Below are positions 11,005 through 22,230 of a DNA stretch of 64,000 nucleotides, piece after piece. The stretch covers positions 30,681,755-30,745,754 of the forward strand of contig CM072522.1 in the NCBI GenBank assembly GCA_036898135.1. The letters are read 5' to 3'. Position 1 is the first letter of the stretch. Each line of letters starts with the position of its first letter. Made by a program: the position numbers and the translations under genes. Below the pieces are notes generated by a model that worked only from the letters and a program-made list of their open reading frames with translations, ran no database searches and was not told where the DNA came from. The stretch comes from Oncomelania hupensis. Its lineage: Eukaryota; Mollusca; Gastropoda; Littorinimorpha; Pomatiopsidae.

Positions 11005-11560
11005 ATCTCTGTGGGGGTGCCGGTGGTTTCAGTATAAATAGTATCCCCACTTTCTGGAAATTGAGTGCTTTAAATTCCCACTTACGCTGTCGTTCTCCTT
11101 TGTTCTTTCTCATCCCTGCTCTGTTTTATCAATCTACTATACTATCTTCTTTATTAAAGGAGTCACCTACCTTATTTCTTGAAATCTCTTCTGGGACAAA
11201 ACTCCTCATTTGTGTGTGAGGTCTGTTGGATCAATATTGGACGCCATATGGTCACTGGGGCTTCCTATGATATAATTATTATTATGTGGCAATGTAGGCA
11301 TTTTATTTGTATGTGTTTCGTTGATATTTTATAATGATGTTTGTGATCTATCTTGTTTTTGTAAACAGGGGTTAGATAAATTAAGACTATAGCCTCAGCG
11401 TCCCCTGCGTGGGATGTCTTTATTGTAAAGTGACCAGCTAGTGGATTGCCTTCAGTGTTACCACTAGAGTTGTTTCGGCAGATCTTTTATGCGGAACAGG
11501 GGTGAGTCCTCTTTCAGCGAAGTTGGGGTCTTGATTTTGTGGTCGGTCCTGATTTTTTTT
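11005..11560 (+). mobile_element. S1 repeat, copy 3 (older subfamily)
   Basis: A diverged S1 copy starting GTGGGGGTGCCGGTGG about 50 bases after the gene 1 stop, so probably in its 3' UTR. It carries the older-subfamily variants TTTGTTCTTTCTCAT and GAGTCCTCTTTCAGCG, and ends in a T-run. No target-site duplication was found. Confidence 0.8.
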
Positions 11561-11596
11561 TTTTTTTGTAAGGGGAGGGGGAGGGAGGGGAAATGG

Positions 11597-12297
11597 CCCC
11601 TTGGGGTCATGAGCAATCTTGCCACTGTAGATTGTTCTAACCTATACAGGGAAAAGTGAAAGCTTCAGTTGAAAACCTGTCTTTCCTTTATAGGCATGAC
11701 CGATTCACTGCGGCAACAGTACCCCCGTTGGAGTGCCGGGGGTTTCAGTATAAATAGTACCTCCACTTTCTGGAAATTTAGTGCTTTAAATTCCCACTGT
11801 CGCTGTCTTTCTCATTTTCTCTTTCTCATTCCTGCTCTGTCCTATCAATCTGCTATACTATCTTCTTCTTCGCTAAATCAGTGACCTACCTTTTTTCTTG
11901 AAAACTCTTCCTGGACAAGGCTCCTTGTTTGTGTATGAGGTCTGTTGGATCAGCTTGGGAATGTTGGACGCTTTCTGCCGGGTGGTCACTAGGGCTTCCT
12001 ATGATGTTATTATTTAGCAATATAGGCATTTTATATGTATATGTGTTTTGTTGATAATTTATAATGATGTTTGTATTCTATTTTGTTTTTGTAACCGGGG
12101 GTTTGATTAGTTGAGGTAAAGCCTCAGCCGTCCCCTGCGTGGGATGTCTTTATTGTAAAGTGACTGGCCGGTGGAGGGCATTCAATTTTCCCACTAGGGT
12201 TGTTTCAGCAGATCTTTTATGCGGATCGGGGGTTGTCCGGTCCTGATTTGGCTCGGAAGAGTCCGCTGGACCTAAAGCAACAATCAATCAATCAATC
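11597..12297 (+). mobile_element. S1 repeat, copy 4 (long form, CAAT tail)
   Basis: A long-form copy with the extra 5' block CCCCTTGGGGTCATGAGC...AGGCATGAC upstream of the common body, and an AATCAATCAATC-type tail. It is flanked by a near-perfect duplication AGGGGAAATGG / AGGGGAAAGGG (11586-11596, 12298-12308). Confidence 0.88.
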
Positions 12298-12817
12298 AGG
12301 GGAAAGGGTGGGTAGTTTTTGTGTTTGGATTGTTATTGTTGTGTATTATGTATGATTTAGAGTAAGTGTAGAATAAAAGTTGTGTTGTGTGTAAGGCATG
12401 TAACATTGGTGTTGGTCTCATGTCGGGCTGGAGCGGATGTCAAGAGTTCTTTATTCTCGTCTACTTCTCCATCTTTAGGCCTTCTAAAACTATCCTCTCC
12501 ACTCTTGATCTTGACAAATTTTGCCCTGTAATTTTTTTTATAAGTGTCTTGATCTTACTTTGTATTACAAAGCGCATTATAAATGGTAGTAGTAGTAGTA
12601 GTGTTCTTTCTGCATTATTGCTTTTATTTGCATTTTATAAGTGCCAAGTGGGTAAGTGCTTTCAGCACCCTTGCTTACACAGTGGAGGTTTATTGACCAT
12701 ATTACCTATAACTTATAGACCAGAGGAAAAGATGTAGGTTTTAACATGATGGTTCTTCAGTTCGTTACTGTGCTTGCTGTCAGAAAATATTAACACGAAA
12801 GCTGTTGATTTGTTAAG
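12298..12817 (+). other. Spacer and intron upstream of pseudogene 2
   Basis: No coding sequence was recognised. The stretch from about 12595 is homologous to the intron before gene 1 exon A. It marks the left part of the duplicated segment. Confidence 0.5.
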
Positions 12818-13381
12818 CAATTGCAGGAAGAGAACATCAACAAATGTCTCGCACCAGCGATCAATGGATTGTCGGATGTGCAGCCGGTATGACTGGCAGT
12901 GAGTTAGAGATAAAGGAAGAAAGCATGACAGCCTGACAGTTACGTGATGGAGCCACATGACCCAGTGTTGTCTAAAGTGAAAACAGAACCTGGCAATGAC
13001 AGAGAGGGATACAATAACTATATTAGTGTTTTATATTTAATAATAATAATAGGTTGTTTTCTATATTTTGATTGTAGCTGAGCTACTTTATAGCTTCACA
13101 TTTCTAGACCTAGAGTACAGAATACTAAATAGGCTCTGAGTCTGAGATAAGTTAACATGTCCTGTGTGCTAGTGAACAATTTACGGTTCACAATTGGTTT
13201 TCTGGTGTGAACCGCGTAGTAATTCAAACTTAATTAATAAAAACTGCGCTTTAGTTTTATGATTAAAGAAATATAATACTATAATGAAGATTTATAATAA
13301 TAATAATAAAAAATAGTGGATGCTATACATGCCTTATTCTGAATTCAGACTAAAAGTGGTGATCTGTAATCAACATAACAA

Positions 13382-14092
13382 CCCCTTGGGGTCATGAGCA
13401 ATCTTGCCACTGTAGATTGTTCTAACCTATAAAGGGAACAGTGAAAGCCCCAGTTGAAAACCTGTCTTGCCTTTGTAGGCATGACAGATTCACTGCGGCA
13501 ACAGTACCCCCGTTGGAGTGCCGGGGGTTTCAGTATAAATAGTATCCCCACTTTATGGAAATTTAGTGCTTTAAATTTCCACTGTTGCTATCTTCCTCAT
13601 ATACTCTTTCCCATTCCTGCTCTGTCCTATCACTCTGCTATACTATCTTCTTCTTCGCTAGATCAATGACCTACCTTTTTTCTTGAAAACTCTTCCTGGA
13701 CAAGACTCCTTGTTTGTGTATGAGGTCTGTTGGATCAGCTTGGGAGTGTTGGACGCTTTCTGCCGGGTGGTCACTAGGGCTTCCTATGATTGTATTAGTT
13801 AGCAATATAGGCATTTTATATGTATGTGTTTTGTTGATTATTTATAGTGATGTTTGTATTCTATTTTGTTTTTGTAACCGGGGGTTCGCGTAGTTGAGGT
13901 AAACCCTCAGCCGTCCCCCGCGTGGGATGTCTTTATTGTAAAGTGACTGGCCGGTGGAGGGCATTCAATTTTTCCACTGGGGTTGTTTCAGCAGATCTTT
14001 TATGCGGATCGGGGGTTGTCCAGTCCTGATTTGGCTCGGAAGAGTCCGCTGGACCTAAAGCAACAATTAATCAATCAATCAATCAATCAATT
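13382..14092 (+). mobile_element. S1 repeat, copy 5 (long form)
   Basis: Full long-form S1 with a (CAAT)n-type tail. AACATAACAA precedes it (13372-13381), and the same 10-mer follows (14093-14102), where copy 6 begins. Confidence 0.92.
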
Positions 14093-14102
14093 AACATAAC
14101 AA

Positions 14103-14797
14103 CCCCTTGGGGTCATGAGCAATCTTGCCACTGTAGATTGTTCTAACCTATAAAGGGAAAAGTGAAAGCCCCAGTTGAAAATCTGTCTTGCCTTTGTAGG
14201 CATGACTGATTCACTGCGGCAACTGTACCCCCGTTGGAGTGCCGGGGGTTTCAGTATAAATAGTACCCCCACTTTCTGGAAATTTGGTGCTTTAAATTCC
14301 CACTGTCGCTGTCTTCCTCATTTGCTCTTTCCCATTCCTGATCTGTCCTATCACTCTGCTATACTATCTTCTTCTTCGCTAGATCAATGACCTACCTTTT
14401 TTCTTGAAAACTCTTCCTGGACAAGACTCCTTGTTTGTGTATGAGGTCTGTTGGATCAGCTTGGGAGTGTTGGACGCTTTCTGTTGGGTGGTCACTAGGG
14501 CTTCCTATGATGTTATTATTTAGCACTATAGGCATTTTATATGTATGTGTTTTGTTGATGATTTATAATGATGTTTGTATTCTATTTTGTTTTAGTAGCC
14601 GGGGGTTCGAGTAGTTGGGGTAAAGCCTCAGCCGTCCCCTGCGTGGGATGTCTTTATTGTAAAGTGACTGGCCGGTGGAGGGCATTCAATTTTCCCACTA
14701 GGGTTGTTTCGGCAGATCTTTTATGCGGATTGGGGGTTGTCTGGCCCTGATTTGGCTCGGAAGAGTCCGCTGGACCTAAAGCAACAATCAATCAATC
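14103..14797 (+). mobile_element. S1 repeat, copy 6 (long form), tandem with copy 5
   Basis: Full long-form S1. AACATAACAA precedes it and AACATAACA follows (14798-14806). The same target sequence therefore occurs three times around two S1 units. This fits a tandem duplication by unequal exchange, or a second insertion at the same site. Confidence 0.92.
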
Positions 14798-14806
14798 AAC
14801 ATAACA

Positions 14807-14949
14807 CTCCCCTTATGCTCATACATACACAACAAGCACATTCATCTCTCAAACATGCGGTGTTAATAGGCGGAAAGGAAATCTTTTTTTAAAAATTTAT
14901 TTAGTTATTAATTTATTTTTAAAATTAAATCAAATGCATAGTGCATCCT
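14807..14949. other. Spacer with dispersed repeat end
   Basis: About 14818-14870 (CATACACAACAAGCACATTC, then CTCAAACATG) resembles the right window edge (63930-63975). It is an unassigned dispersed repeat. The rest is AT-rich. Confidence 0.45.
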
Positions 14950-15122
14950 GTACCATTATTGAAGAGAGTGCGAAAACTGAAGAACCCAGGGAGAGCCCTC
15001 TGTGACCTGGAAAGTATTCAAAGTCACATAAGTTTATTCCCCAATAGGGTTTGAACCCACAACATTTGGCATAGAAAAACACAGTCAACTGTACTACTGC
15101 TATCACCCACTCAACTATGATC
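14950..15122 (-). mobile_element. tRNA-derived SINE
   Basis: On the minus strand the B box GGGTTCAAACCC is perfect (15047-15058 on plus) and an A-box-like GTGGGTGATAGCAGTAGT lies upstream. It is orthologous in position to the SINE at 7425-7549 in gene 1, just before exon B. The body after the B box is not tRNA-like, so this is a SINE and not a tRNA gene. Confidence 0.65.
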
Positions 15123-15245
15123 GGTTTCTGAATTCTTTGTTACAGAAAGCAGTGAGCCATTGGAAACCAAGAGATGGTGTGTGTGAAGACAGAGATATAC
15201 ATTGACATACTTGCAATATACATTGACATACTTGCAATGAAGTCT

Positions 15246-15668
15246 GAGATAATATGGGAGCTTGACGTTTATTTTACACATGACCGTTAAACCAAATGTA
15301 CCGGTAGTTGTTGTAATGTAGTATATCCTAATAAATCATTTCAGGACTGAAGTAGAGCTGTTTTAAACATTATTAAAAAAACTCAACACATACTTGCTGT
15401 GATAATGATGAAATAATAATATTGACGATATTAATAATAATAATATCAATAATAATAATTACGATTAAATTGAATCATTAAATCAAAATACAATGTCATG
15501 CTTTAATGAGTTACAAGTGTAAAATGCTTTTGTATGATGTCCGGCACACAACTGACTGTAGTTTGTCTTTTTTCGCACTTTCTTAGTGATGAAGTAGGAA
15601 TTAACGACGGCAATTTTCTATTTCGTCTTTCAACACTTTATAGGCAATGTACATTCATAACATTATCA
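15246..15668 (+). other. Intron B-C of pseudogene 2
   Basis: AT-rich with short AAT runs. Segments around 15520-15668 (GACTGTAGTTTGTCT, CACTTTCTTAGTGATGAAG) match the intron before gene 1 exon C at about 8430-8560, supporting the duplication. Confidence 0.6.
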
Positions 15669-15742
15669 ATCTCGTTTGTGCAAATTCCTACTGCATGTGC
15701 TTGACAACAAGTAAGTCCATTACTTGTTGTCCACTCCACAAC

Positions 15743-16087
15743 CCTTCTTGGACTTTGATGTCCGTGTTGATGCCATTGGTGTTGTTGGTCATCATTTTGA
15801 TCTTTGAACTTATTTCCATTCCATAGGCTCTGGAGGTGGTGTCAAGTCTCTGTACCAGCTGTTCAAGTTCTTGTTTCTCTCCAGCCAATCCATCAATGTC
15901 ATCCGCAAAACGAAGGTTAGAGATTGCTCCCCCCCCCCCCCTATTTTTACTGTGCCTTTGTGATCTGCAAGGGCATCTGACATGATGAGCTCTAGGAAGA
16001 AGTTGAAGAGTGTTGGAGAGAGTAAGCATCCCTGACGTACACTGATTGTTGTTCTGAACCAGTTTCCGATGGTGCCGTTGTGGAGGA
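15743..16087 (-). mobile_element. RTE-like LINE, internal RT fragment (copy B)
   Basis: The minus strand encodes a middle RT segment including ISNLRFADDIDGLAGEKQEL, the catalytic FADD box, followed by MEISS and TNGINTDIKVQ. Both ends are internal to the element and there is no 3' tail, so it is a rearranged piece and not a primary insertion. It truncates exon C of pseudogene 2. Confidence 0.8.
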
Positions 16088-16236
16088 CTACCCACCCGTT
16101 GGGGTGCCGGGGGTTTCAGTATAAATAGTATCCCCACTTTCTGGAAATTTAGTGCTTTAAATTCCCACTGTCGCTGTCTTTCTCATTTGCTCTTTCTCAT
16201 TCCTGCTCTGTCCTATCAATCTGCTATACTATCTTC
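16088..16236 (+). mobile_element. S1 repeat, copy 7 (3'-truncated)
   Basis: Only the first 150 bases of the short form are present, ending at TATACTATCTTCTT. Loss of the 3' end is unusual for a reverse-transcribed insertion and points to a later deletion at the same rearranged spot as LINE copy B. Confidence 0.85.
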
Positions 16237-16690
16237 TTTTTTAATAGCCTTTTAATAGCTTCTCCTGTATTTTCGTCTTCTGGGTTTTTATTTTTACCAT
16301 ACACCTCATTTTCAACCTATTCCATCTACTTATTTATATATTTTTTAAAAATAAATAGTTGTGTGTTTTTCCTTCCATTATATCCCCTATCGCTTGTCTG
16401 GATATATATACAGCCAAACACGCGTACAACAAATACGCTTTAAACGTGTGTTTACCGAAGGGAAAACAATTCCCTGCCAGAGTTGTTCTTAATTATTACT
16501 TCACACTTTCTGAATACAATGAACACAGTTACAATTAACGTAGCTTCGCTTACATGGAAAGTATTTCCTTAACCCAGGCACGAAATTTCGACGGATATAA
16601 TGAAGTCGAAGTATAAAAACATCTCAAATGACATAAATTCGCTGAAATTACGTAAAATCCGCATAATGTTGACATCATTTATGCATGTCT

Positions 16691-16723
<33 letters not shown>

Positions 16724-16795
16724 CATGCTTTATGAACATTTTTTTTCTGAACCCTTTGGAGATGAGATGTCATTTTAAGAGTGATCGGCATAACC
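16237..16795. other. Spacer, no gene seen
   Basis: AT-rich sequence with a 30-base A-run at about 16694-16723. No coding frame or repeat family was recognised. Confidence 0.5.
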
Positions 16796-17398
16796 CAGTG
16801 GGGGTGCTGGGGGTTTTAGTATAAATAGTATCCCCACTTTCTGGAAATTTAGTGCTTTAAATTCCAACTGTCTCTGTCTTTCTCCTTTGTTCTTTCTCAT
16901 TCCTATTCTGTTCTATCAATCTACTATACCATCTTCTTCGCTAGGCCAGTCACCTAGCTACCCTTTTACTTGAAAACTCTTCCGGGACAAAACTCCTCAT
17001 TTGTGTGTGAGGTCTGTTGGATCAGCTTTGGAATATTGGATGCTTTCTGCCAAATGGTCACTGGGGCATTCTACAATGTTATTATTTTGCAATGTAGGCA
17101 TTTTGTATGTATGTGTTTTTTGACATTTTATAATGATATTTATATTCTATTTTGTTTTTGTAAACGGGGGTTTGATAAATTGGAGTATAGCCTCAGCGTC
17201 CCCTGCATGGGATACCTTTATTGTAAAGTGACCGGCTGGTGGAGTGCCTTCATTGTTGCCACTAGGGTTGTTTCTGCAGATCTTTTATGCGGATCAGTGT
17301 TGAGTCCTCTTTAAGCGAAATTGTGGTCATAATTTTGTGGTCCTGATTCGGCTCTTTGTATTCCGCTGGACCCTATAAGCAATAACTAACTAACTAAC
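16796..17398 (+). mobile_element. S1 repeat, copy 8 (older subfamily, AACT tail)
   Basis: A diverged copy with the older variants (GCATGGGATACC, GTTGAGTCCTCTTTAAGCG) and an AACTAACTAAC tail, different from the two common tails. No target-site duplication was identified. Confidence 0.88.
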
Positions 17399-18081
17399 TT
17401 TTTCTTGTTGTTCTTGGCACCCAGGAGCTTTTCACGAGTATCGGAAAGTTTACATTTTCTTAAAGCAAATAGACTGAATTTTCAAAGTACACGAATGTGT
17501 ATTTTGTGAAAATAGACAAGGTTAACGTCTTTTGTTTGCATTTTTTTTTACTCCAATACACTTATAACGAAGGAAATATGTGACTCATAACCATGCACCA
17601 TCTGACTGCTTTACAAAGGTTAACAGAAGAATTGCACTTTTATATTATTCACAGGAAAATAATCCTGCACACAAGACTTCCCTGCTATAGTGGACAACTG
17701 ATGGTTGTAAGTCTTTCACACTGTCGCAATGAATTACCCATTAGAAAATAGTTCGGAACCCGTCAAAACGATTGCTGATTAGGGTCATTTGCAAGACGGA
17801 AAGTTCCTTCTTAGACACAAAGAATCTGATTAACCGGTTTCTCGCACTGAACTAAATATCTTTTAGATAGTGGGTTTCTCGTCCTATGTGTCGGCCCCTT
17901 AGTCTTTTTTGCACAGACAGGTATGGTCGATTTATCGGCCCGATCGTCTCCTAAGGGTTAAAACTATGGCAGCAAAATGAAAATTAATTCAGCTCACTCT
18001 GATAGAGAACTTGAAATAATTGGACACAATCACACTTGACATAGAAAATATAAAAAAATAGACCAGTATCATAGACAAGCC

Positions 18082-18124
<43 letters not shown>

Positions 18125-19126
18125 TAATTATAATAATAATAATAGCAATAATAATAATAATAATATATAGGTTTATATACTGCACATATCTTGCACACAA
18201 AGTGATTCAAGGCCGAGTTATTAAACATAATGCTACAAGAAAGGAAGCACGCATGCACACACACACCCACACGCACACACACAACCGTGTAGAAACGCCG
18301 TTGTGATGACTTTCATGAAACTCTACATACGTTACTTTGATATGTTTACAAAGTTGTCCATTTTTTAAAGCTAACCCTAACTCTAACCCAAACCCTATCC
18401 CTTAAGCTAACACTAAGCCTAACACAGCCCTAACCCTAACGGAACACTGTTTTGACGTCAAAATAACGGGGTCCTTCAAAATAAAGTACGTAAAGGTTCA
18501 AGTGTATGACAGAATAAAGGCATTTCTACCTAGCCAAACACACACAATCAAAGAAAGGTAATCAGTATATTAATTACCCCTAAAAGAACACTATGCGCTG
18601 AAACAAAATGAATAGAAGTGCGCATGAACTACCAAAGTTGTATAAATTTTTATTCATCAGATTAACTTCCAAAGAAAACGTAACACACACACAAGTTTTT
18701 GCCCAAACCTACGTTAATTTATCAGTGGTGTGTACACTAATGATAAAAATGCGAAACTAAATACTTGAGAGACATTGTAGCTTTTTGTTAACTATTTCTG
18801 TATTCTTCTTCTTCTTCTTCTTGTTATTATTATTATTATTAATTTAGCTCTACATCGATATTCCGAACTAAATCTATTTTCAGGAAGCAGTTTACCACTA
18901 AGCTTGATTTTAATTATTTTTAATAAACAGTTTTTTTTTCTTCTTTGCTACATCAGTACATGTATATTAATTGCTACCAAAGATGTATTAATACATGTGA
19001 CAGGAAATAGAGTTTCTGAAAAACTTCCGGGTGTAACTTATAACAGTGTAAGTTTTTACTTCCATTGTTCGTATTGCTTTTGTTCAGTAGCATGCATCTT
19101 GGTGTCGCTGATTACATTGCTTCGTG
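17399..19126. other. Intergenic spacer and 5' flank of ZNF gene 3
   Basis: No coding frame was recognised. It contains an (AAT)n tract at about 18083-18165, an AC-rich stretch near 18255-18285, and a degenerate telomere-like block at about 18370-18440 with CTAACCCTAAC-type units. CTT and ATT runs lie near 18805-18845. The last 250 bases should hold the gene 3 promoter, but I see no clear TATA box at a convincing distance. Confidence 0.5.
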
Positions 19127-19232
19127 ATGGAGGACGAAGACAATCCAGTGCTGCCTGAGGTGAAGTTGGAGATTGACATTGCTGAAGAACCAGTGGAAGA
19201 CTGGATGAGATTGCAAGCATGGCATGCACAAG
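19127..19232 (+). CDS. ZNF gene 3, start exon
   Basis: ATG at 19127 opens a frame of 35 codons plus one base, encoding MEDEDNPVLPEVKLEIDIAE and ending at donor AAG/GTGAGT (intron from 19233). The phase 1 end fits exon A at 25731: the split codon gives GAA. VKLE is a further SUMO-type motif. The joined exons (19127-19232, 25731-26093, 27494-27573, 28013-29188) total 1725 bases, exactly 575 codons including the stop, which strongly supports the model. Intron 1 is about 6.5 kb and holds a piggyBac element and a LINE. Confidence 0.78.
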
Positions 19233-19445
19233 GTGAGTTTACATAAGAAAATGAGGAATGCACTGAACGGCAAACATTACAACTAAAGTACAGTAAGGTT
19301 TGTTAACCCTAGCCATACTTCGTGTTCCAAAAAAGGGAACACAAGGGTTTGTTTACACACTAGCTCAGCAACCAGTCAAAGTACACTATCCATCTTCTGT
19401 GACATCTCCAATTAACCATTTTTACATCATAAAATAATATGAATA

Positions 19446-20123
19446 CAGGTCGTTTCGGCGATGCAGTTGGTCGTTTCGGCGTGTGGTCGTTTCGGCGTTG
19501 GTCGTTTCGGCGGCAGTTCAATTGGGCGATAGTTCGTTCTAGACTTGCTTTGGAACTTTTAAGTTTTTGGGTCTTGACTCGGGATTAAGTTCTTGATTAG
19601 GTACGAATCTGCGGACTCTACGACTCTGCGGTAGCCAGTGGCGAAAGCTCGTAAAAACTGCAACATGTGGGGTTTTTATTTTTAGAAGGGAGGGAGGGGG
19701 GGGGGGGGGTCGGTGGCGAGGAGGGGTTAGGGGTGAGTGACCGTTGACAAGTCAATGCTTATAATATTGCATAGTCTCGTTCACCTGTATTTTCTCAAAA
19801 TTCTCCTGCCTGACCTTGACCAGACAGTAGAAGATGTCTGCCTCGACGCTGTCATCATTTATTACCATTGGACATCTGATACCCTGTGTAGGTATGCGCT
19901 TCCGTTTATTTAGTTCAGTGGGCGTCACTAGGTGAATGTATAATAATCTTTTAAATAAATATTATCTGTTATATAGATCATTGCATTTTTTTTCTACTTC
20001 ATTTCACCTCATTTGTGGACGTTTTGAGGGTAATTTAATTTGGGCGTTTCGGCGGCTGGCCCTTTCGGCGGTGGACCTATGTTTCGGCGGTGTCGCCGAA
20101 AAAATTATCGCCGAAACGACCTG
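19446..20123. mobile_element. Nested inverted-repeat element (MITE-like) with TTTCGGCG motifs
   Basis: A perfect 17-bp inverted repeat CAGGTCGTTTCGGCGAT bounds 678 bp inside the piggyBac left arm. The motif GTCGTTTCGGCG or shorter forms recurs at least four times in the first 80 bases and four or more times in the last 90. No coding potential was seen and no clear target-site duplication was found; the flanks give only a possible TA. The superfamily is not assigned. Confidence 0.75.
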
Positions 20124-20392
20124 CTACCAATAATATTATCCTTGATATTAGGTTTTCCATTTTAGAGCAATTGACCACAAAAATAAAAAACTCAAATCGT
20201 ACCTCGTGTTCCATTTTTTGGGTCATACTCATAAATAGGGGGAAAAAAAGTAAATGCACATTCATACTTCATGTTCCACTTTTTGGGTCATACTTTTATA
20301 TAGAGGAGTCATTTATCACAAGTTATAGATATTCTTTGTTTATGTTAGTTCAAGCAGGCATTGTTAATTATCTCCCCTGGAGTAAAATCAAA

Positions 20393-21937
20393 ATGGCGAC
20401 TGGTGAAGAAGCTAGGCCTGGTTCAAGCAGAAATATTTTTGATTTACTTCAAGTTGGAGTTGAAGGAGATCATGTTGATCAAGTCAGAGCTATTAACAGA
20501 GAAGAAGATGATGCTGATCAGTATAGTGAAGGTGAAATGAGTGATGAAGACGAGTTTGTCCCTTTCATTTATGATAGCGATGATGATTCTAGATCTAGTG
20601 ATAGTAGTGAGGAAGAAAGCATTGACCCAAACTTGAACTCTTCCATTTCTGAAGAACTAGTTGATGGAACTGTAGTCAGAACAAGAAGTTACTATGGGAA
20701 AGATGGCACAGAGTGGAAAAGTACCCCTATGGCACCAAATGCTCAAACTACAAGGTCAAATATTGTGACTCTTCAGCGGAATCGTATTCCAAACACACAC
20801 AATGCCACAAGCCCTGCAGAGACTTTTGATCTTTTCATTTGTCGAGACATGATCAAGCTGATTGTGAAATACACAAATGAAGAAGGAAAAAGGCAGAGAG
20901 GAGATGCATGGAAGGAGACAGATGATGTAGAGATCAGAGGGCTCATCGGTATTCTTGTCTTCCTGGGTGCTCAGAAACAGAGCAAAGTAAACCTGACTAC
21001 AATTTGGGAGCCCCTCATCGGGCAAAATTTTGTGCGAGCCACAATGTCGAAGAACAGATGTTTCCAGCTCTTAAACACATTGAGGTTTGACAACAAAGAC
21101 ACCCGTCGCAGAAGACAAGAAACTGACAAGCTCGCTCCAATCAGCGAAGTGTTGGACCTCCACCTTGCCAACCTCCAAAAGTACTATGTTCCTGGAGCTT
21201 CACTGACTGTGGATGAGCAGCTCATACCCTTCAGAGGGCGTTGCTCATTTATACAGTACATACCAAGCAAACCTGCGAAGTACGGCCTGAAGTTGTTCTG
21301 GATCTGTGACTCAGAAACTTACTACCCTCTCAAGTGTATCATATACACAGGTGCGATGTCCCGAATCCCACTTGTTTTAGGACAGAGCCAAGGCCATGCT
21401 GTGGTGATGGAACTGACCTTGCCATACCAAAACAAGTGAAGGAATGTGACAATGGACAATTTCTTCACTGACGCAGCTTTAGCTGAAAAGCTCCTCCAGA
21501 GGAAAACCACCATTGTTGGGACTGTGCGTCGAAACAAACGCTTTCTGCCGAATGAATTTCAGGCCAAGAAGAAGCTGAAGCTCAATGATTTCTTGTTTGG
21601 GTTTTCTGCCAACCAATGTATCCTCAGCTACCAAGGGCACAAGAACACGAATGTCATCTTGCTCTCATCCATGCACGTCCAGCCAGAGATTCTTCCAGGA
21701 GAAAAAAGAAAGCCAGAGATTGTCATGGAGTACAATTCCACGGGGCTATCTGTGGAGGAAGGACCTGCAACTGCTGCCACTGCCCCTGCTACCGAAGCCA
21801 AGAAGAGGGGACGCTGTGGTTTGTGCCACTGGAAGGTCAACAAGAAGGGCACAGCCAAGTGCCACAAGTGCTGCAACTTCTTGTGCAAGGAGCATATTGC
21901 CAAATCTGTTGTCTTTTGCCAGAATTGTGATGCTTAA
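20393..21937 (+). pseudogene. piggyBac transposase pseudogene
   Basis: ATG at 20393 (MATGEEARPGSSRNIFDLLQ) opens the usual acidic N-terminus. The core has SLTVDEQLIPFRGRCSFIQY (first catalytic Asp, codon 21212-21214) and VTMDNFFTDAALAEKLLQ (second Asp, 21455-21457). A single in-frame TGA at 21437-21439 splits the protein; the codon is normally Gly before the R-N-V-T-M-D motif. After PEIVMEYNSTG the expected region with the third Asp (usually KGGVDxxDQ) is missing and the frame goes straight to a Glu/Ala-rich linker, then a Cys-rich zinc domain (CGLCHWKVNKKGTAKCHKCC). The joined length of about 514 codons is shorter than typical by roughly the missing block. The copy cannot transpose by itself. 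Confidence 0.92.
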
Positions 21938-22230
21938 ACCATGATGACTATGAAGGCTCAAAGAAAGATATCTTTAATGTTATTTCTGTCTTAATTTTTC
22001 ATCAATAAATGACATTTTATGTGCTTAAAGTCAATAAGATGTATGATTTTATCTTATTCTCCAATGCAAAAGTGTGTTAGAAATAGTTTGTCTGTATAAA
22101 AGGTATGACCCAAAAAAGGGAACACTAATATTTTCTCTATGTAAAAGTATGACCCAAAAAATGGAACACGAAGTACAATATGTATGCAAAATATCGAAGT
22201 ACGGCTAGGGTTAACAACATCGTGGCGATT

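Larger units (their letters stand above)
12818..15745 (+). pseudogene. ZNF gene 2 pseudogene (exons A, B, start of C)
   Basis: Three exon remnants lie in the same order as in genes 1, 3 and 4. Exon A is 12818 to about 13010: it keeps the IAGREHQQMSRTS start, but small deletions near 12920 bring a stop (ATG-ACA-GCC-TGA), and the donor is gone (GATACAATAA instead of GGTATGTATG). Exon B starts at 15146 after TTTGTTACAG; it soon hits TGA, has a 21-bp tandem duplication, and its donor GT has become AT. Exon C starts at about 15669, where the acceptor CAG has become CAA, and about 75 bases later the homology ends at a LINE fragment. No fingers remain. S1 copies 5 and 6 sit in intron A-B. Confidence 0.85.
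19307..22210 (+). mobile_element. piggyBac-type transposon with TTAA ends
   Basis: TTAA lies at 19303-19306 and 22211-22214. Inside it the ends are inverted repeats CCCTAGCCATACTTCG (19307-19322) and CCCTAGCCGTACTTCG (reverse complement of 22195-22210), with one mismatch in 16. Subterminal motifs of the type GACCCAAAAAA-GGAACAC recur near both ends in opposite orientation: about 19318-19345, 20209-20230 and 20267-20290 on the left, 22105-22130 and 22149-22170 on the right. A transposase pseudogene lies between them, with AATAAA at 22004-22009. It sits in intron 1 of ZNF gene 3. The left part carries a nested inverted-repeat element. Confidence 0.93.

Noticed and set aside
20090..20392. Extension of the piggyBac frame upstream of ATG 20393
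   Set aside because: The extension starts in the nested inverted-repeat element and the subterminal repeats. The acidic N-terminus typical of the family starts at 20393.
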